64,000 bases of DNA from Anaerosacchariphilus hominis (GTDB lineage: Bacteria; Bacillota; Clostridia; Lachnospirales; Lachnospiraceae): positions 124,001-188,000 of the forward strand of contig NZ_JACOOR010000006.1 in NCBI RefSeq assembly GCF_014290175.1, read 5' to 3'. The number at the start of each line of letters is the position of its first letter. Within the stretch, counting starts at the first letter, position 1. Under the pieces are notes generated by a model. That model worked only from the letters and a program-made list of their open reading frames with translations, was not told the DNA's origin and made no database searches. The position numbers were made by a program, and so were the translations under genes. This document shows, piece after piece, positions 16,641-25,291 of this stretch.

Positions 16641-17531
16641 TTATTTTACCTCGATTCCAAAGTCAATCATTGCTTTCCTGAGCTGCTCCTGATGATCCGG
16701 CTCCATCTCGGTCAGCGGCATGCGGAGCGGGCCTGCCTGCCATCCCAGCTGATTCAGGGCTGCCTTTACCGGGATCGGATTGACCTCGCAGAACAGGCTG
16801 TCGATAAGGGGAATGGCCTTCAGCTGAATTTCACGACTTCCCGCCACGTCGCCTTCCAGATACTTCATGACCATATCATGGGTCTGTCTCGGAGCCACAT
16901 TGGACAGAACGGAGATGACACCGTAGCCACCCAGGGACAGGATCGGAACCACCTGGTCGTCATTACCGGAGTAAAGCTCGATACATCCGTCTGCCAGCTG
17001 CATCAGCTTCGCTACCTGAGAAATATTTCCGCTGGCTTCCTTGATGCCCACGATGTTCTTCACATTCTTTGCCAGTGCCACGGCTGTCTCGGGCTGAATA
17101 TTGCAGCCGGTACGGGACGGTACATTATACATGATGATGGGCAGGCTCACAGACTCGGCCACTGCGGTATAGTGGGCAATCAGGCCCTTCTGGGTCGCCT
17201 TATTATAATACGGAGTCACCACCAGCAGAGCGTCAGCGCCGTACTTTTCTGCCTCCTGAGACAGATAAATGGCGGTCTCAGTGCAGTTGGATCCGGTGCC
17301 TGCGATGACCGGCACACGCTTATTCACATGTTCTATCGCAAAACGGATGGCCTCCAGATGCTCCTCGTGGCTCAGTGTGGATGACTCGCCTGTGGTTCCG
17401 CAGATGACGATGGCGTCTGTGCCATTCTCGATCTGATAGTCCAGAAGCTCTGCCAGTTTCGGATAGTTGATCTCCCCATTGTCAAAAAACGGTGTTACGA
17501 TTGCTACTGCTGCTCCCTTAAAAATAGCCAT
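16641..17531 (-). CDS. dapA: 4-hydroxy-tetrahydrodipicolinate synthase
   Basis: This 296-residue TIM-barrel aldolase shows the family landmarks: VAIVTPF, GTTGESSTLS (pyruvate-binding threonines), the tyrosine in VVTPYYNK, YNVPSRTG, and the Schiff-base lysine in GIKEASGN. It condenses pyruvate with aspartate semialdehyde in the first committed step of the lysine/diaminopimelate branch. The start has AAGGAGG eight bases upstream. It is transcribed with dapB from the promoter at 17860-17888 through a lysine riboswitch. Confidence 0.97.
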   Translation of the reverse strand: MAIFKGAAVAIVTPFFDNGEINYPKLAELLDYQIENGTDAIVICGTTGESSTLSHEEHLEAIRFAIEHVNKRVPVIAGTGSNCTETAIYLSQEAEKYGADALLVVTPYYNKATQKGLIAHYTAVAESVSLPIIMYNVPSRTGCNIQPETAVALAKNVKNIVGIKEASGNISQVAKLMQLADGCIELYSGNDDQVVPILSLGGYGVISVLSNVAPRQTHDMVMKYLEGDVAGSREIQLKAIPLIDSLFCEVNPIPVKAALNQLGWQAGPLRMPLTEMEPDHQEQLRKAMIDFGIEVK

Positions 17532-17590
17532 AATCTCTTCCTCCTTAAACTCTCTGCTCCGGCTAAGCTGTTTCAGCGAAACATTTCAGC

Positions 17591-17622
17591 TAAAAATGAG
17601 GCGTACCTGTGAAGGCCGCCCC
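17591..17622 (-). terminator. Riboswitch expression-platform terminator ahead of dapA
   Basis: On the minus strand GGGGCG pairs with CGCCTC (one G-U pair) around an inner CCT/AGG stem, followed by ATTTTTA. It lies between the lysine aptamer and the dapA ribosome binding site, where a lysine-stabilised terminator is expected. Confidence 0.65.
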
Positions 17623-17639
17623 AAAAGAATCTGATTTCT

Positions 17640-17835
17640 TATACTGTATTCTCCGGATAGCGCCCCACCGGGTAACCGGTGACAGTCATATCGTTCTTCA
17701 CGGTATGCCCAAGAAACCACTCACAGGAAACAATCTCTTTCGGCGTCAGCCCCTTTCCCTTTCCTTCTTCTATGCCTGTCATATCCGAAAAGGTACTGAT
17801 GGAAAACGCAACCTCTATCTTTTTGCCTATATAAA
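17640..17835 (-). promoter_or_regulatory. Lysine riboswitch (L box) aptamer
   Basis: The minus-strand leader of dapA contains the L-box landmarks in order: AGAGGTTGCG, an AGAAG/GGAAAGGG stretch, GGGGCTGACGCCGAAAG, TTGGGCATACCG, TGTCACCGGTTACCCGG and GGGGCGCTATCCGGAG. The spacing is compact but consistent with the five-helix aptamer. It should repress dapA-dapB when lysine is abundant. Limits are approximate. Confidence 0.85.
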
Positions 17836-17859
17836 TATGTAACAATATGAACTACGATC

Positions 17860-17888
17860 AGATTAGCACAGTGTCAAGCTCTTGTCAA
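17860..17888 (-). promoter_or_regulatory. Promoter of the riboswitch-dapA-dapB unit
   Basis: TTGACA (17883-17888 on the minus strand), 17 bases, TAATCT (17860-17865). A second TTGACA overlaps 17872-17877. The aptamer begins about 25 bases downstream. Confidence 0.7.
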
Positions 17889-17896
17889 TCTGAATT

Positions 17897-18382
17897 CTAC
17901 TTTAATGTGTTGATACGGAATACATCGTCTGCATACGGATACAGCTCATCAAACATCTGAATCCCCGTCAATACCAGCTCTGTATCTCCATCTCCGGCCT
18001 CAATCAACGCCTTCAGCTCATCCAGGGTAATAATTCCCTTATCCACCAGCCCCAGCACCTCATCCAGAATCAGAATATCACAGCCGTCTGTGGTCAGAAC
18101 CTTTCTGGCGAAATTCAGGCCGTTCCGGATATTCATGGCCTCTTCCTGCTGCTCCTCCGGCGAAAGAGACTGATACTCCGCCTCCGCCTTTTCAAAGCAG
18201 AAAACCTTGATCTCCGGCTCCAACCGCTTAATAAAATCGATCTTTTCTCCCACTTTTCCCTTCAGGAACTGTATGATAATCACGGATTTGCCTGCACTGG
18301 CTCCGAAAATTCCCTGTCCCAGAGCTGCGGACGTCTTTCCTTTTCCACCGCCGCAGAATATGGTCACATGCGCCTTCTCCAT
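17897..18382 (-). CDS. CobO/BtuR-family cob(I)alamin adenosyltransferase-like P-loop protein
   Basis: This 161-residue protein has a P-loop GGGKGKTSAALG at residues 11-22, an IIIQFLKG strand, and an acidic LILDEVLGLVDKG segment, matching the CobO/BtuR fold. The family attaches the 5'-deoxyadenosyl group of ATP to corrinoids. It is somewhat shorter than enterobacterial BtuR (about 195 residues) and lacks the N-terminal arm. No cobalamin genes surround it, so corrinoid salvage is a guess; some family members in Clostridia remain untested. AGGAGG precedes the ATG. Confidence 0.82.
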   Translation of the reverse strand: MEKAHVTIFCGGGKGKTSAALGQGIFGASAGKSVIIIQFLKGKVGEKIDFIKRLEPEIKVFCFEKAEAEYQSLSPEEQQEEAMNIRNGLNFARKVLTTDGCDILILDEVLGLVDKGIITLDELKALIEAGDGDTELVLTGIQMFDELYPYADDVFRINTLK

Positions 18383-18494
18383 TTACATTTCCTCCTCGTA
18401 TGCCGGGCCTTACCTAATCGTGTTTATCATACAACATATCGGTACAAATTGCAAGCCGCCCGCCTTCAGTCTATATTTTCCCGTATTTTTCTAT

Positions 18495-19124
18495 TTACTG
18501 GTACTCATATTCCAGCTTGCTCACTGATACCTCGTAGGCGATACGCCGCTCGGATTCGGTCTCGCTTAACTTTTTCACATACTCCCGGCTTTGGATACGG
18601 CCCCAGATCTGGGCGTGGCCGCCCACCTCAAAGCTTGAGGCGAACCGGGCGTTTCTTCCCCAGCAGATGCAGGGAATATAGTCAGATTTCCCATAAGGCC
18701 GGTTGACCGCAATCAACAGATCCGCAATTTCTCTTCCCAGGGGCGTTTTCCGGTACACGGGCGCTTTGCAGATATACCCGTCCAGAAAAATCTGGTTGGT
18801 CTTGGCATTCTCCACTTCCTCCTCCAGGAATTCCACCTCCCTGGCGAAGACAGAAAGCACCAGCCGGTTCTTCTTTTCCTCATGCCTGTTATAGGAACGG
18901 AACTGACCGCCCACCCGGATGAATGCCCCCACATAATCCCGGGACACATCGATGAGCCGCTCCGACATCATTACCGGAATCAGATCGGCGGAATCGGACA
19001 GACGGCGGACCAGAACGTCCACCATATAGAACCCTTCCCCGAATACCTCATGGCTGAATGTGAAACCGGACACGATTTTCCCGATTACGGATACCTGATT
19101 GTTCTCAATGACCTTATCTGACAT
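18495..19124 (-). CDS. SSB-like protein with two OB-fold repeats
   Basis: This is a 209-residue protein. Residues about 8-100 and 108-205 are two related OB-type segments: the first has QVSVIGKIVSGFTFSHEV and GEGFYMVDVLVRR, the second has NQIFLDGYICKAPVYRKTPLGREI, the AVNRPYGKSDYIPCICWG core of single-stranded-DNA-binding proteins, and GHAQIWGRIQSREY. It lacks the acidic SSB tail that recruits repair proteins. Such tandem-OB proteins are common in Lachnospiraceae; the exact role is unknown. It is divergent from typA. Confidence 0.78.
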   Translation of the reverse strand: MSDKVIENNQVSVIGKIVSGFTFSHEVFGEGFYMVDVLVRRLSDSADLIPVMMSERLIDVSRDYVGAFIRVGGQFRSYNRHEEKKNRLVLSVFAREVEFLEEEVENAKTNQIFLDGYICKAPVYRKTPLGREIADLLIAVNRPYGKSDYIPCICWGRNARFASSFEVGGHAQIWGRIQSREYVKKLSETESERRIAYEVSVSKLEYEYQ

Positions 19125-19290
19125 AGTTTGTGTTCTCCCTTCTTCTGCGTCCTGCGGCCCATGGGCGCAGGACGGCTCCTGTATTATCCATACATATATA
19201 TGTCAGCTTTTTCCAGTTTAGAACTCCCCTCATCAAATCCCCGGGAAAATTTCTATAGAAAATTCTCATACAATCATTTTTTTGTTGTAA

Positions 19291-19319
19291 TTGGCAGGAA
19301 ATGTGGTAAACTATATAAG
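19291..19319 (+). promoter_or_regulatory. Promoter of typA
   Basis: TTGGCA (19291-19296), 17 bases, TATAAG (19314-19319), followed by a 60-base leader and GAGGA before the ATG at 19381. Confidence 0.65.
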
Positions 19320-19380
19320 TTGGTGACATTTTAGATTCAAAACATCCTTTTATAAGGAAAGCACATTGAGGATTTGATTT

Positions 19381-21207
19381 ATGAAAAGAGAAGATATCAG
19401 AAATATTGCAATCATTGCCCATGTAGACCATGGTAAGACTACTCTGGTGGACGAGCTGCTGAAGCAGAGCGGCGTATTCCGTGCCAATCAGGAAGTAGCA
19501 GAGCGTGTCATGGACTCCGGCGATATCGAGCGTGAGCGAGGCATCACCATCCTGTCCAAGAACACCGCCGTTACCTACAACGGCGTAAAGATCAACATCA
19601 TCGACACCCCTGGCCACGCGGACTTCGGCGGCGAGGTAGAGCGTGTCCTGAAGATGGTAAACGGCGTCGTTCTGGTGGTAGACGCTTTCGAGGGCTCCAT
19701 GCCCCAGACCAAGTTCGTGCTGAGAAAGGCCCTGGATCTGAACCTGCCGGTTATCGTCTGCGTCAATAAAATCGACCGTCCCGAGGCCCGTCCCACCGAG
19801 GTGGTGGACGAGGTGCTGGAGCTGTTCATGGATCTGGACGCTTCCGACGAGCAGCTGGACTGCCCGTTCCTCTTCGCTTCCGCCAAGGCAGGCTATGCCA
19901 TGCGGAATCTGGACGACGAGCCAAAGGATATGACCCCGCTGTTTGAGACCATTCTGGACTACATTCCCGCTCCCGAAGGAGATCCGGAAGCCGGAACCCA
20001 GGTTCTTATCAGCACCATCGACTACAACGAGTACGTGGGCCGTATCGGTATCGGCAAGGTGGACAACGGAACTATCCGCGTGAACCAGGATATGGTCATG
20101 GTAAACCACCACGATCCGGACAAGTTCAAGAAAGTAAAGATCAGCAAGCTCTACGAGTTTGACGGTCTGAATAAGGTGGACGTAACCGAGGCCACTGTGG
20201 GATCCATCGTAGCCATCTCCGGTATCGCGGACATCCATATCGGTGATACCCTGTGCTCCCCGGAGAACCCGGTAGCCATCCCCTTCCAGAAGATTTCCGA
20301 GCCTACCATTTCCATGGATTTCCTGGTAAATGACAGCCCTCTGGCAGGTAAGGAAGGTAAGTACATCACCTCCCGTCATCTGCGTGACCGTCTGTTCCGT
20401 GAGCTGAACACCGACGTGAGTCTCCGTGTGGAGGAGACCGACTCCACCGAGCGTTTCAAGGTATCCGGACGCGGCGAGCTGCATCTGTCCGTCCTGATCG
20501 AGAACATGCGCCGGGAAGGCTATGAGTTCGCAGTCAGCAAGGCAGAGGTGCTCTACCACACCGATGAGAAGGGCAAGAAGCTGGAGCCCATGGAGCGCGC
20601 TTACATCGACGTGGACGATGAGTACGCAGGCAACGTCATCCAGAAGCTGGGCGAACGCAAGGGCGAGCTCATCAATATGCATAGCAACGGCACCGGTTCC
20701 ACCCGTCTGGAGTTCCTGATTCCGGCCAGAGGTCTCATCGGATACCGGGGCGAGTTCATGACCGACACCAAGGGTACCGGCGTGCTGAACACCATTTTTG
20801 AAAATTACGGTCCCTACAAGGGAGATATCCAGTACCGGAAGCAGGGTTCCCTCATCGCCTTCGAGGCAGGCGAGGCCATCACCTATGGTCTGTTCAATGC
20901 CCAGGAGCGCGGTACTCTGTTCATCGGACCGGGCGAGAAGGTATACGCCGGTATGGTCATCGGCCAGAATGGTAAGGCCGAGGATATCGAGCTGAATGTC
21001 TGCAAGACCAAGAAGCTGACCAACACCCGTTCCTCCAGCGCCGACGAGGCCCTGAAGCTGACACCGCCCAGAGTCCTGAGCCTGGAGCAGTGCCTGGAGT
21101 TCATCGACACCGACGAGCTTCTGGAGATCACCCCGAAGACCCTGAGAATCCGTAAGAAGATTCTGGATCCGACTCTGAGAAAGAGAGCAGGATTTAAGAA
21201 AGCTTAA
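19381..21207 (+). CDS. typA: Ribosome-associated translational GTPase TypA/BipA
   Basis: This 608-residue protein has all the GTPase boxes: AHVDHGKTT (G1), RGITI (G2), DTPGHADFG (G3), NKID (G4) and SAKAG (G5). Elongation-factor-like domains II, III and V follow, and the C-terminal TypA-specific domain contains RGLIGYRGEFMTDTKGTG. TypA binds ribosomes and assists 50S assembly and stress or cold adaptation. Codon use is strongly biased toward the preferred set, unlike the glycan genes, consistent with high expression. It ends in a strong bidirectional hairpin. Confidence 0.98.
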   Translation: MKREDIRNIAIIAHVDHGKTTLVDELLKQSGVFRANQEVAERVMDSGDIERERGITILSKNTAVTYNGVKINIIDTPGHADFGGEVERVLKMVNGVVLVVDAFEGSMPQTKFVLRKALDLNLPVIVCVNKIDRPEARPTEVVDEVLELFMDLDASDEQLDCPFLFASAKAGYAMRNLDDEPKDMTPLFETILDYIPAPEGDPEAGTQVLISTIDYNEYVGRIGIGKVDNGTIRVNQDMVMVNHHDPDKFKKVKISKLYEFDGLNKVDVTEATVGSIVAISGIADIHIGDTLCSPENPVAIPFQKISEPTISMDFLVNDSPLAGKEGKYITSRHLRDRLFRELNTDVSLRVEETDSTERFKVSGRGELHLSVLIENMRREGYEFAVSKAEVLYHTDEKGKKLEPMERAYIDVDDEYAGNVIQKLGERKGELINMHSNGTGSTRLEFLIPARGLIGYRGEFMTDTKGTGVLNTIFENYGPYKGDIQYRKQGSLIAFEAGEAITYGLFNAQERGTLFIGPGEKVYAGMVIGQNGKAEDIELNVCKTKKLTNTRSSSADEALKLTPPRVLSLEQCLEFIDTDELLEITPKTLRIRKKILDPTLRKRAGFKKA

Positions 21208-21233
21208 GTCCTGAAACCTGTTTCAGACGTGAA

Positions 21234-21278
21234 AAGAGCTATGAATGGCTGCCTCACAGGCAGCCGTCCATAGCTCTT
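21234..21278. terminator. Bidirectional terminator between typA and carbonic anhydrase
   Basis: AAGAGCTATG-ATGGCTGCC pairs with GGCAGCCGTCCATAGCTCTT around TCACA; TATTTTG follows on the plus strand and TTTTCACG on the minus strand. A smaller CTGAAACCTGTTTCAG hairpin precedes it. Confidence 0.85.
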
Positions 21279-21304
21279 ATTTTGTCGTTTCTTTTATTCT
21301 GCGA

Positions 21305-21871
21305 TCAGAGGAACTCCACCCGGCCGTCCTCAATGTGGTAGACTGCGCCCACCACCGCCATGCCCTTCTCCTCCATCTTATGGATATCCAGACTGTGCTC
21401 GATGATGTCTATGCTGCGCTTCACATTCAGACAGCAGGCCCTGAAATCATCCTGCTCGTCGCCAATGGCCTGCTTGATCTCATCGGTGATATACTTGATA
21501 TAGCCCTCCGGGTCGTGATGAATCGCGGCGTTCACAGCGCCGCAGAAGGTATGGCCCATTACCACGATCAGCGGGCTTCCCAGATGGCCGGCTGCATACT
21601 CAATGCTGCCCAGCTGATGGTCGTCAATGACATTTCCGGCCACCCGGATCACGAAGAGATCGCCGATGCCCGCTGAGAAAATGCTTTCGGGAATCACGCG
21701 GGAGTCCGAGCAGGTTACAATGATGGCGTAGGGATGCTGGCCATGCTCTTTGGTATACAGCCGCAGCGCCCTGGAGATATTGCCCTTTCCCGTCTCGGAA
21801 TCCAGGTATTTTTTATTGCCGTCCTTCAGTTTCTTCAGCGCCTTGTCGGCTGTCATGATAAATGCCCGCAT
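21305..21871 (-). CDS. can: Beta-class carbonic anhydrase
   Basis: This 188-residue protein shows the zinc-site motifs CSDSR (Cys, Asp and Arg) and GHTFCGAV (His and Cys), with a RVAGNVIDD strand between them. It interconverts CO2 and bicarbonate, supplying carboxylation reactions and pH balance in a CO2-dependent anaerobe. The C-terminal VVGAVYHIEDGRVEFL is typical. It lies 33 bases after the HpcH-type aldolase gene and may be cotranscribed with it. Confidence 0.95.
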   Translation of the reverse strand: MRAFIMTADKALKKLKDGNKKYLDSETGKGNISRALRLYTKEHGQHPYAIIVTCSDSRVIPESIFSAGIGDLFVIRVAGNVIDDHQLGSIEYAAGHLGSPLIVVMGHTFCGAVNAAIHHDPEGYIKYITDEIKQAIGDEQDDFRACCLNVKRSIDIIEHSLDIHKMEEKGMAVVGAVYHIEDGRVEFL

Positions 21872-21904
21872 CCTGTTCCTCCTTACATTCCTGTTCTCGC
21901 CGGT

Positions 21905-22696
21905 TTATTCGTTGGCCATCTTTCTCACGTCGCCGCACACGCCGGTCCACACCTTCATCTGGTTCCGGAACTCGTCGCCCACGCAGAAATGCTTCACGCC
22001 CAGGCTCTTATAGTACTCCGCCTTCTCCAGGGTATCGATCTCGCAGCGGACAGCCACCTTGTGATCCAGGGCGATCTGAATCATCTTCTCCTCGGCCTTT
22101 CTCAGTTCCTCCGCCTGATCCTTTTTGTTCCAGCCTTTGCTCATGGCGAAGTCGGAGGGGCCGAACTGCAGCATATCCACGCCCGGAATGGAGCAGATCT
22201 CTTCCAGATTCTCCAGGGCTTCCTTCTTCTCTACCATGAAAAGCTTTACGGTATCGTTGGCCATCTTCGCGTAGTCCAGCTGGGTATTGTGGGGCTGATA
22301 GCCGATCCAGCGGTTATTGGGATAACCCATTCTTCCACCGTAGTCCGGGGAATCCGGTGTGATGGCGTTCAGGGACTCCTCCACCTCCTTCGCGGTCTTA
22401 TGGTCTGTGAACAGGATTCCCTGAAAACCGGACGCCATGGCCCGCTGTGCCACATAGAAACGGTTCTGGAAATCTACCTTGATAATGGATCCGATGTCAT
22501 GAAGCTCGCAGGCTCTCACCAGATTCTCCATCTCCAGCATGGTAAAGGGGGAATACTCTGCCACGAACTCAATATAGTCAAAATTGCCGGTGGAAGCACA
22601 CGCCTCTGTCAGGGTCGGCCAGGTACTGCACATTCTGGTAGCCACTGTGGTTCCGCCTGCATTCAGAATTCCTCTGATTTTATTTTCTTTCATCAT
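21905..22696 (-). CDS. HpcH/HpaI (citrate-lyase-type) aldolase family protein
   Basis: This 263-residue TIM-barrel protein has the family active-site order: a FDYIEFVAEYSPF segment, FMVEKKEALENLEEIC with the Glu that coordinates divalent metal, and VDMLQFGPSDFAMSKG with the metal-binding Asp. Relatives cleave 2-keto-3-deoxy acids to pyruvate and an aldehyde. The ATG has AGGAGG nine bases upstream, and a promoter lies at 22746-22774. The natural substrate is not evident from neighbours (carbonic anhydrase downstream). The family call is secure; a substrate name would be a guess. Confidence 0.85.
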   Translation of the reverse strand: MMKENKIRGILNAGGTTVATRMCSTWPTLTEACASTGNFDYIEFVAEYSPFTMLEMENLVRACELHDIGSIIKVDFQNRFYVAQRAMASGFQGILFTDHKTAKEVEESLNAITPDSPDYGGRMGYPNNRWIGYQPHNTQLDYAKMANDTVKLFMVEKKEALENLEEICSIPGVDMLQFGPSDFAMSKGWNKKDQAEELRKAEEKMIQIALDHKVAVRCEIDTLEKAEYYKSLGVKHFCVGDEFRNQMKVWTGVCGDVRKMANE

Positions 22697-22745
22697 CTTC
22701 TGTCTCCTCCTATGTTCCGTCTCCGGATGAATTCTTTACCTTTCT

Positions 22746-22774
22746 ATCATAAACGGATTTTGTATTTTTTTCAA
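22746..22774 (-). promoter_or_regulatory. Promoter of the aldolase-carbonic anhydrase unit
   Basis: TTGAAA (22769-22774 on the minus strand), 17 bases, TATGAT (22746-22751). The -35 box directly abuts the T-run of the hairpin at 22782-22804. Confidence 0.7.
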
Positions 22775-22780
22775 TATAAA

Positions 22781-22870
22781 AAGAATGTGCCGTTGGCACA
22801 TTCTCGCGCCGAGGCGCGGTTGTCTTGACAACCATCTACCACTGCGCCGAGTGCGCATCCCCCCGGAGGG
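22781..22870. other. Compact array of tandem hairpins, possible small RNA or repeat element
   Basis: Four or five hairpins are packed into 90 bases: AGAATGTGCC/GGCACATTCT (3-base loop), CGCGCC/GGCGCG, GGTTGTC/GACAACC, TGCGC/GCGCA and CCC/GGG. The minus-strand reading ends in the first hairpin followed by TTTTTATATT; the plus-strand reading ends at GGAGGG followed by TTTTTT. No convincing frame or promoter was seen, so the coding strand of any RNA is unclear. Confidence 0.5.
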
Positions 22871-22939
22871 TTTTTTGCTCTATAGGAAGTATGACTTTCG
22901 TGCTTTAATGTGACACGCCATTTCCTATAGAGCAAAAAA
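22871..22939. repeat. Palindromic pair of the terminator-tail motif
   Basis: TTTTTTGCTCTATAGGAA at 22871-22888 and its perfect reverse complement at 22922-22939 flank 33 bases that can themselves pair through CGTG/CACG. Another copy lies at 15700-15717. Confidence 0.8.
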
Positions 22940-22974
22940 GCGGCTGTGGGGAAACGGAATTCCTCACAGCCGCT
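22939..22974 (-). terminator. Terminator of the first glutamine synthetase gene
   Basis: AGCGGCTGTG pairs with CACAGCCGCT, with an inner GGGAA/TTCCT extension. Read from the minus strand it is followed by TTTTTTGCTC, and it lies 34 bases after the glnN stop codon. Confidence 0.85.
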
Positions 22975-23007
22975 CTTTCTCGGTCTTACTTATGTATCTT
23001 TTTCTGT

Positions 23008-25119
23008 TTATACCTCAAACATCAGGTCACCATAGGACGGCATCGGCCACATCTCTTTGTCAACAATCATTTCCAGATTGTCAACCGGAGCACGAAGTTC
23101 GGCCATAGCCGGTACGATTTCCTCGTGGAAATAATGTGCCAACTCAGCCCCCTCCGGAACTTCTGCGGACTTCTTGTCCAGGTCAATCAGCTTCTGCAGG
23201 GCTACCTTGGTATCAGACAGCAGTCCGCTGGTCTCAGCCAGGAGCTCGCTCTGAACGCTGGCCTCCGCTCCTGCCGCGGTCACTGCGTTCACAGTGTCAG
23301 CCAGGGACTTGGTATACTTGATCACAGCCGGGATGATCTGCTTGCTTGCAATATCGATCATAGCCTTTGCCTCAATATTAATCGCCTTTGCGTAGGTCTC
23401 ATACTGGATCTCCGCACGGGACTCCAGCTCAGCCTTGGTAAATACATGAAACTTCTCGAACAGACCGATGGCCTTATCTGTGGTCAGGGCCGGGATGGCG
23501 TCTACCATGGACTTGATGTTCGGAAGTCCCCGGCGCTCTGCCTCCTCTACCCAGGCGTCGGAGTAACCGTTTCCATTGAAAATGATTCTCTGATGCTCAG
23601 TCAGATATTTCTTAATCAGGTCGTGTACGGCCATCTCGAAGTCGTCTGCCTTCTCCAGTACGTCAGAAGCTTCCGCAAATGCCTCTGCCACGATGGTATT
23701 CAGCACGATGTTCGGAGCCGCGATGGAATCCTTGGAACCAACCATACGGAACTCGAACTTATTGCCGGTGAAAGCAAAGGGAGAAGTCCGGTTACGATCT
23801 GTGGCGTCCTTGGTCAGATCCGGCAGGGTCTTGACGCCGGTCATCAGCTTTCCGCCCTCTAGACTGTGAGTAGCCTCGCCGGTGCTGATGAGCTGCTCTA
23901 CCACGTCCTCCAGCTGCTCACCCAGGAATATGGAAATAATAGCGGGCGGCGCTTCGTTGGCTCCCAGACGGTGGTCGTTTCCAACGTCCGCTGCGGACTC
24001 ACGAAGCAGGTCTGCGTGGGTATCTACGGCTTTCAGGATGCAGGCCAGTACCAGCAGGAACTGAATGTTCTCATGGGGCGTGGTGCCCGGATCCAGCAGA
24101 TTGATGCCGTCGTCTGTGGTGATGGACCAGTTATTGTGCTTACCGGAACCATTCACGCCTGCAAAGGGCTTCTCATGAAGCAGGCACTGCAGACCATGAC
24201 GGCAGGCTACCATTTTCAGGGTCTTCATAACGATCTGGTTGTGGTCTACGGCCACGTTGCACTCAGCGTAAATGGGAGCCAGCTCATGCTGTGCCGGTGC
24301 TACCTCATTGTGCTGGGTCTTGGCTGTGACGCCCAGCTTCCACAGCTCCTCGTTGACCTCCTTCATGAAGGCTGCGATACGCTGACGGATGTTTCCGAAG
24401 TAATGGTCATCCAGCTCCTGTCCCTTGGGAGGCATGGCTCCGAACAGGGTTCTGCCGGTGTAAATCAGGTCTTTTCTCTGTAAATATTTTGCCTTGTCTA
24501 CCAGGAAGTACTCCTGCTCCGGTCCTACGGACGGAGTCACCTTTTTGGAAGTGGTATTTCCAAAGAGACGCAGCAGTCTCAGTGCCTCTGTATTGATGGC
24601 TTCCATGGAACGAAGAAGCGGCGTCTTCTGGTCAAGCGCCTCTCCTGTGTAGGAGCAGAACGCCGTCGGAATACAGAGGGTCGCGCCTGCCGCATCCTGT
24701 CTTACAAAGGCGGGAGAGGTGCAGTCCCATGCGGTATAGCCTCTTGCCTCGAAGGTGGCTCGGAGGCCTCCGGACGGGAAAGAAGACGCGTCCGGCTCGC
24801 CCTTGATCAGCTCTTTTCCGGAGAAGCTCATCAGCACCTTGCCATTCTTATCCGGTGCGCTGATAAAGGAATCATGCTTCTCAGCGGTCACGCCGGTCAG
24901 CGGCTGGAACCAGTGGGTGTAATGGGTAGCACCCTTCTCAATGGCCCACTCCTTCATCTCATGGGCAATCACATCTGCTGTGGCAAGATCAAGCTCCTTG
25001 CCCTCCTCGATGGTCTTTTTCAGCTCCTTGTACACCTTCTTCGGCAGACGCTCCTGCATGACAGCATCATTGAATACGTTGGAACCAAAGATTTCCGCTA
25101 CATTCGTAAATTCACTCAT
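23008..25119 (-). CDS. glnN: Glutamine synthetase type III, copy 1
   Basis: This 703-residue enzyme makes glutamine from glutamate, ammonia and ATP. Type III landmarks are visible: [41 protein letters not shown], the ATP-binding [18 protein letters not shown], and [20 protein letters not shown]. Type III enzymes are about 700 residues and form dodecamers. I chose the ATG at 25119 because AAAGGTGGAG precedes it and the paralogue aligns from the next residues; the longer frame would translate the structured leader. It has a promoter at 25292-25320 and a switch-like leader that the second copy lacks. Confidence 0.96.
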   Translation of the reverse strand: MSEFTNVAEIFGSNVFNDAVMQERLPKKVYKELKKTIEEGKELDLATADVIAHEMKEWAIEKGATHYTHWFQPLTGVTAEKHDSFISAPDKNGKVLMSFSGKELIKGEPDASSFPSGGLRATFEARGYTAWDCTSPAFVRQDAAGATLCIPTAFCSYTGEALDQKTPLLRSMEAINTEALRLLRLFGNTTSKKVTPSVGPEQEYFLVDKAKYLQRKDLIYTGRTLFGAMPPKGQELDDHYFGNIRQRIAAFMKEVNEELWKLGVTAKTQHNEVAPAQHELAPIYAECNVAVDHNQIVMKTLKMVACRHGLQCLLHEKPFAGVNGSGKHNNWSITTDDGINLLDPGTTPHENIQFLLVLACILKAVDTHADLLRESAADVGNDHRLGANEAPPAIISIFLGEQLEDVVEQLISTGEATHSLEGGKLMTGVKTLPDLTKDATDRNRTSPFAFTGNKFEFRMVGSKDSIAAPNIVLNTIVAEAFAEASDVLEKADDFEMAVHDLIKKYLTEHQRIIFNGNGYSDAWVEEAERRGLPNIKSMVDAIPALTTDKAIGLFEKFHVFTKAELESRAEIQYETYAKAINIEAKAMIDIASKQIIPAVIKYTKSLADTVNAVTAAGAEASVQSELLAETSGLLSDTKVALQKLIDLDKKSAEVPEGAELAHYFHEEIVPAMAELRAPVDNLEMIVDKEMWPMPSYGDLMFEV

Positions 25120-25147
25120 AATAGACTCCACCTTTCTGCTTGTAATA

Positions 25148-25264
25148 GAATCCTGTTCCCAGGATTCTCCGCCTGCGACGGGTCGCCCTGGCGACATCCT
25201 ACCTTTTCGTCGCAGTGCGATCACGATCAAAAGAGGGCGCTCCGGCTTAAACCGGAACACCCTC
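25148..25264 (-). promoter_or_regulatory. Structured 5' leader of glnN with an attenuator-like hairpin
   Basis: Minus-strand order: a GAGGGTGTTCCGG/CCGGAGCGCCCTC hairpin followed by TTTTGATC (25225-25264), then CTGCGACG/CGTCGCAG (25208-25215 with 25173-25180) enclosing GTCGCC-AG-GGCGAC (25182-25195), then GAATCCTG-GGAA-CAGGATTC (25148-25167). The GCGAC strand can pair with either of two downstream partners, which suggests alternative folds. I recognise no known riboswitch class. Confidence 0.6.
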
Positions 25265-25291
25265 GTTCACATCGCTTTCAAATATGCTAAT

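Noticed and set aside
17639..17845. 68-codon frame on the minus strand ahead of dapA
   Set aside because: It lies within the lysine riboswitch aptamer, whose motifs explain the sequence; no ribosome site.
19114..20682. Long open frame (522 codons) antisense to typA
   Set aside because: It is the mirror of a highly biased typA codon pattern, has low-complexity LV/QD-rich sequence and no ribosome site or family motif.
21734..22828. Open plus-strand frame of 364 codons over carbonic anhydrase and aldolase genes
   Set aside because: Antisense shadow of two well-identified genes with no support of its own.
22741..22862. Small minus-strand peptide gene inside the hairpin array
   Set aside because: A frame exists but has no ribosome site and Arg-rich composition, explained by GC-rich hairpins.
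25120..25260. Long N-terminal extension of glnN copy 1 to 750 residues
   Set aside because: The region is the structured leader; a strong ribosome site precedes the ATG at 25119 and the paralogue starts at the matching place.
25148..25264. ANTAR-type dual hairpin in the glnN leader
   Set aside because: The loops seen (TTTAAG, GGAA, AG) do not match the A1-G4 hexaloop pattern, so I did not call it.
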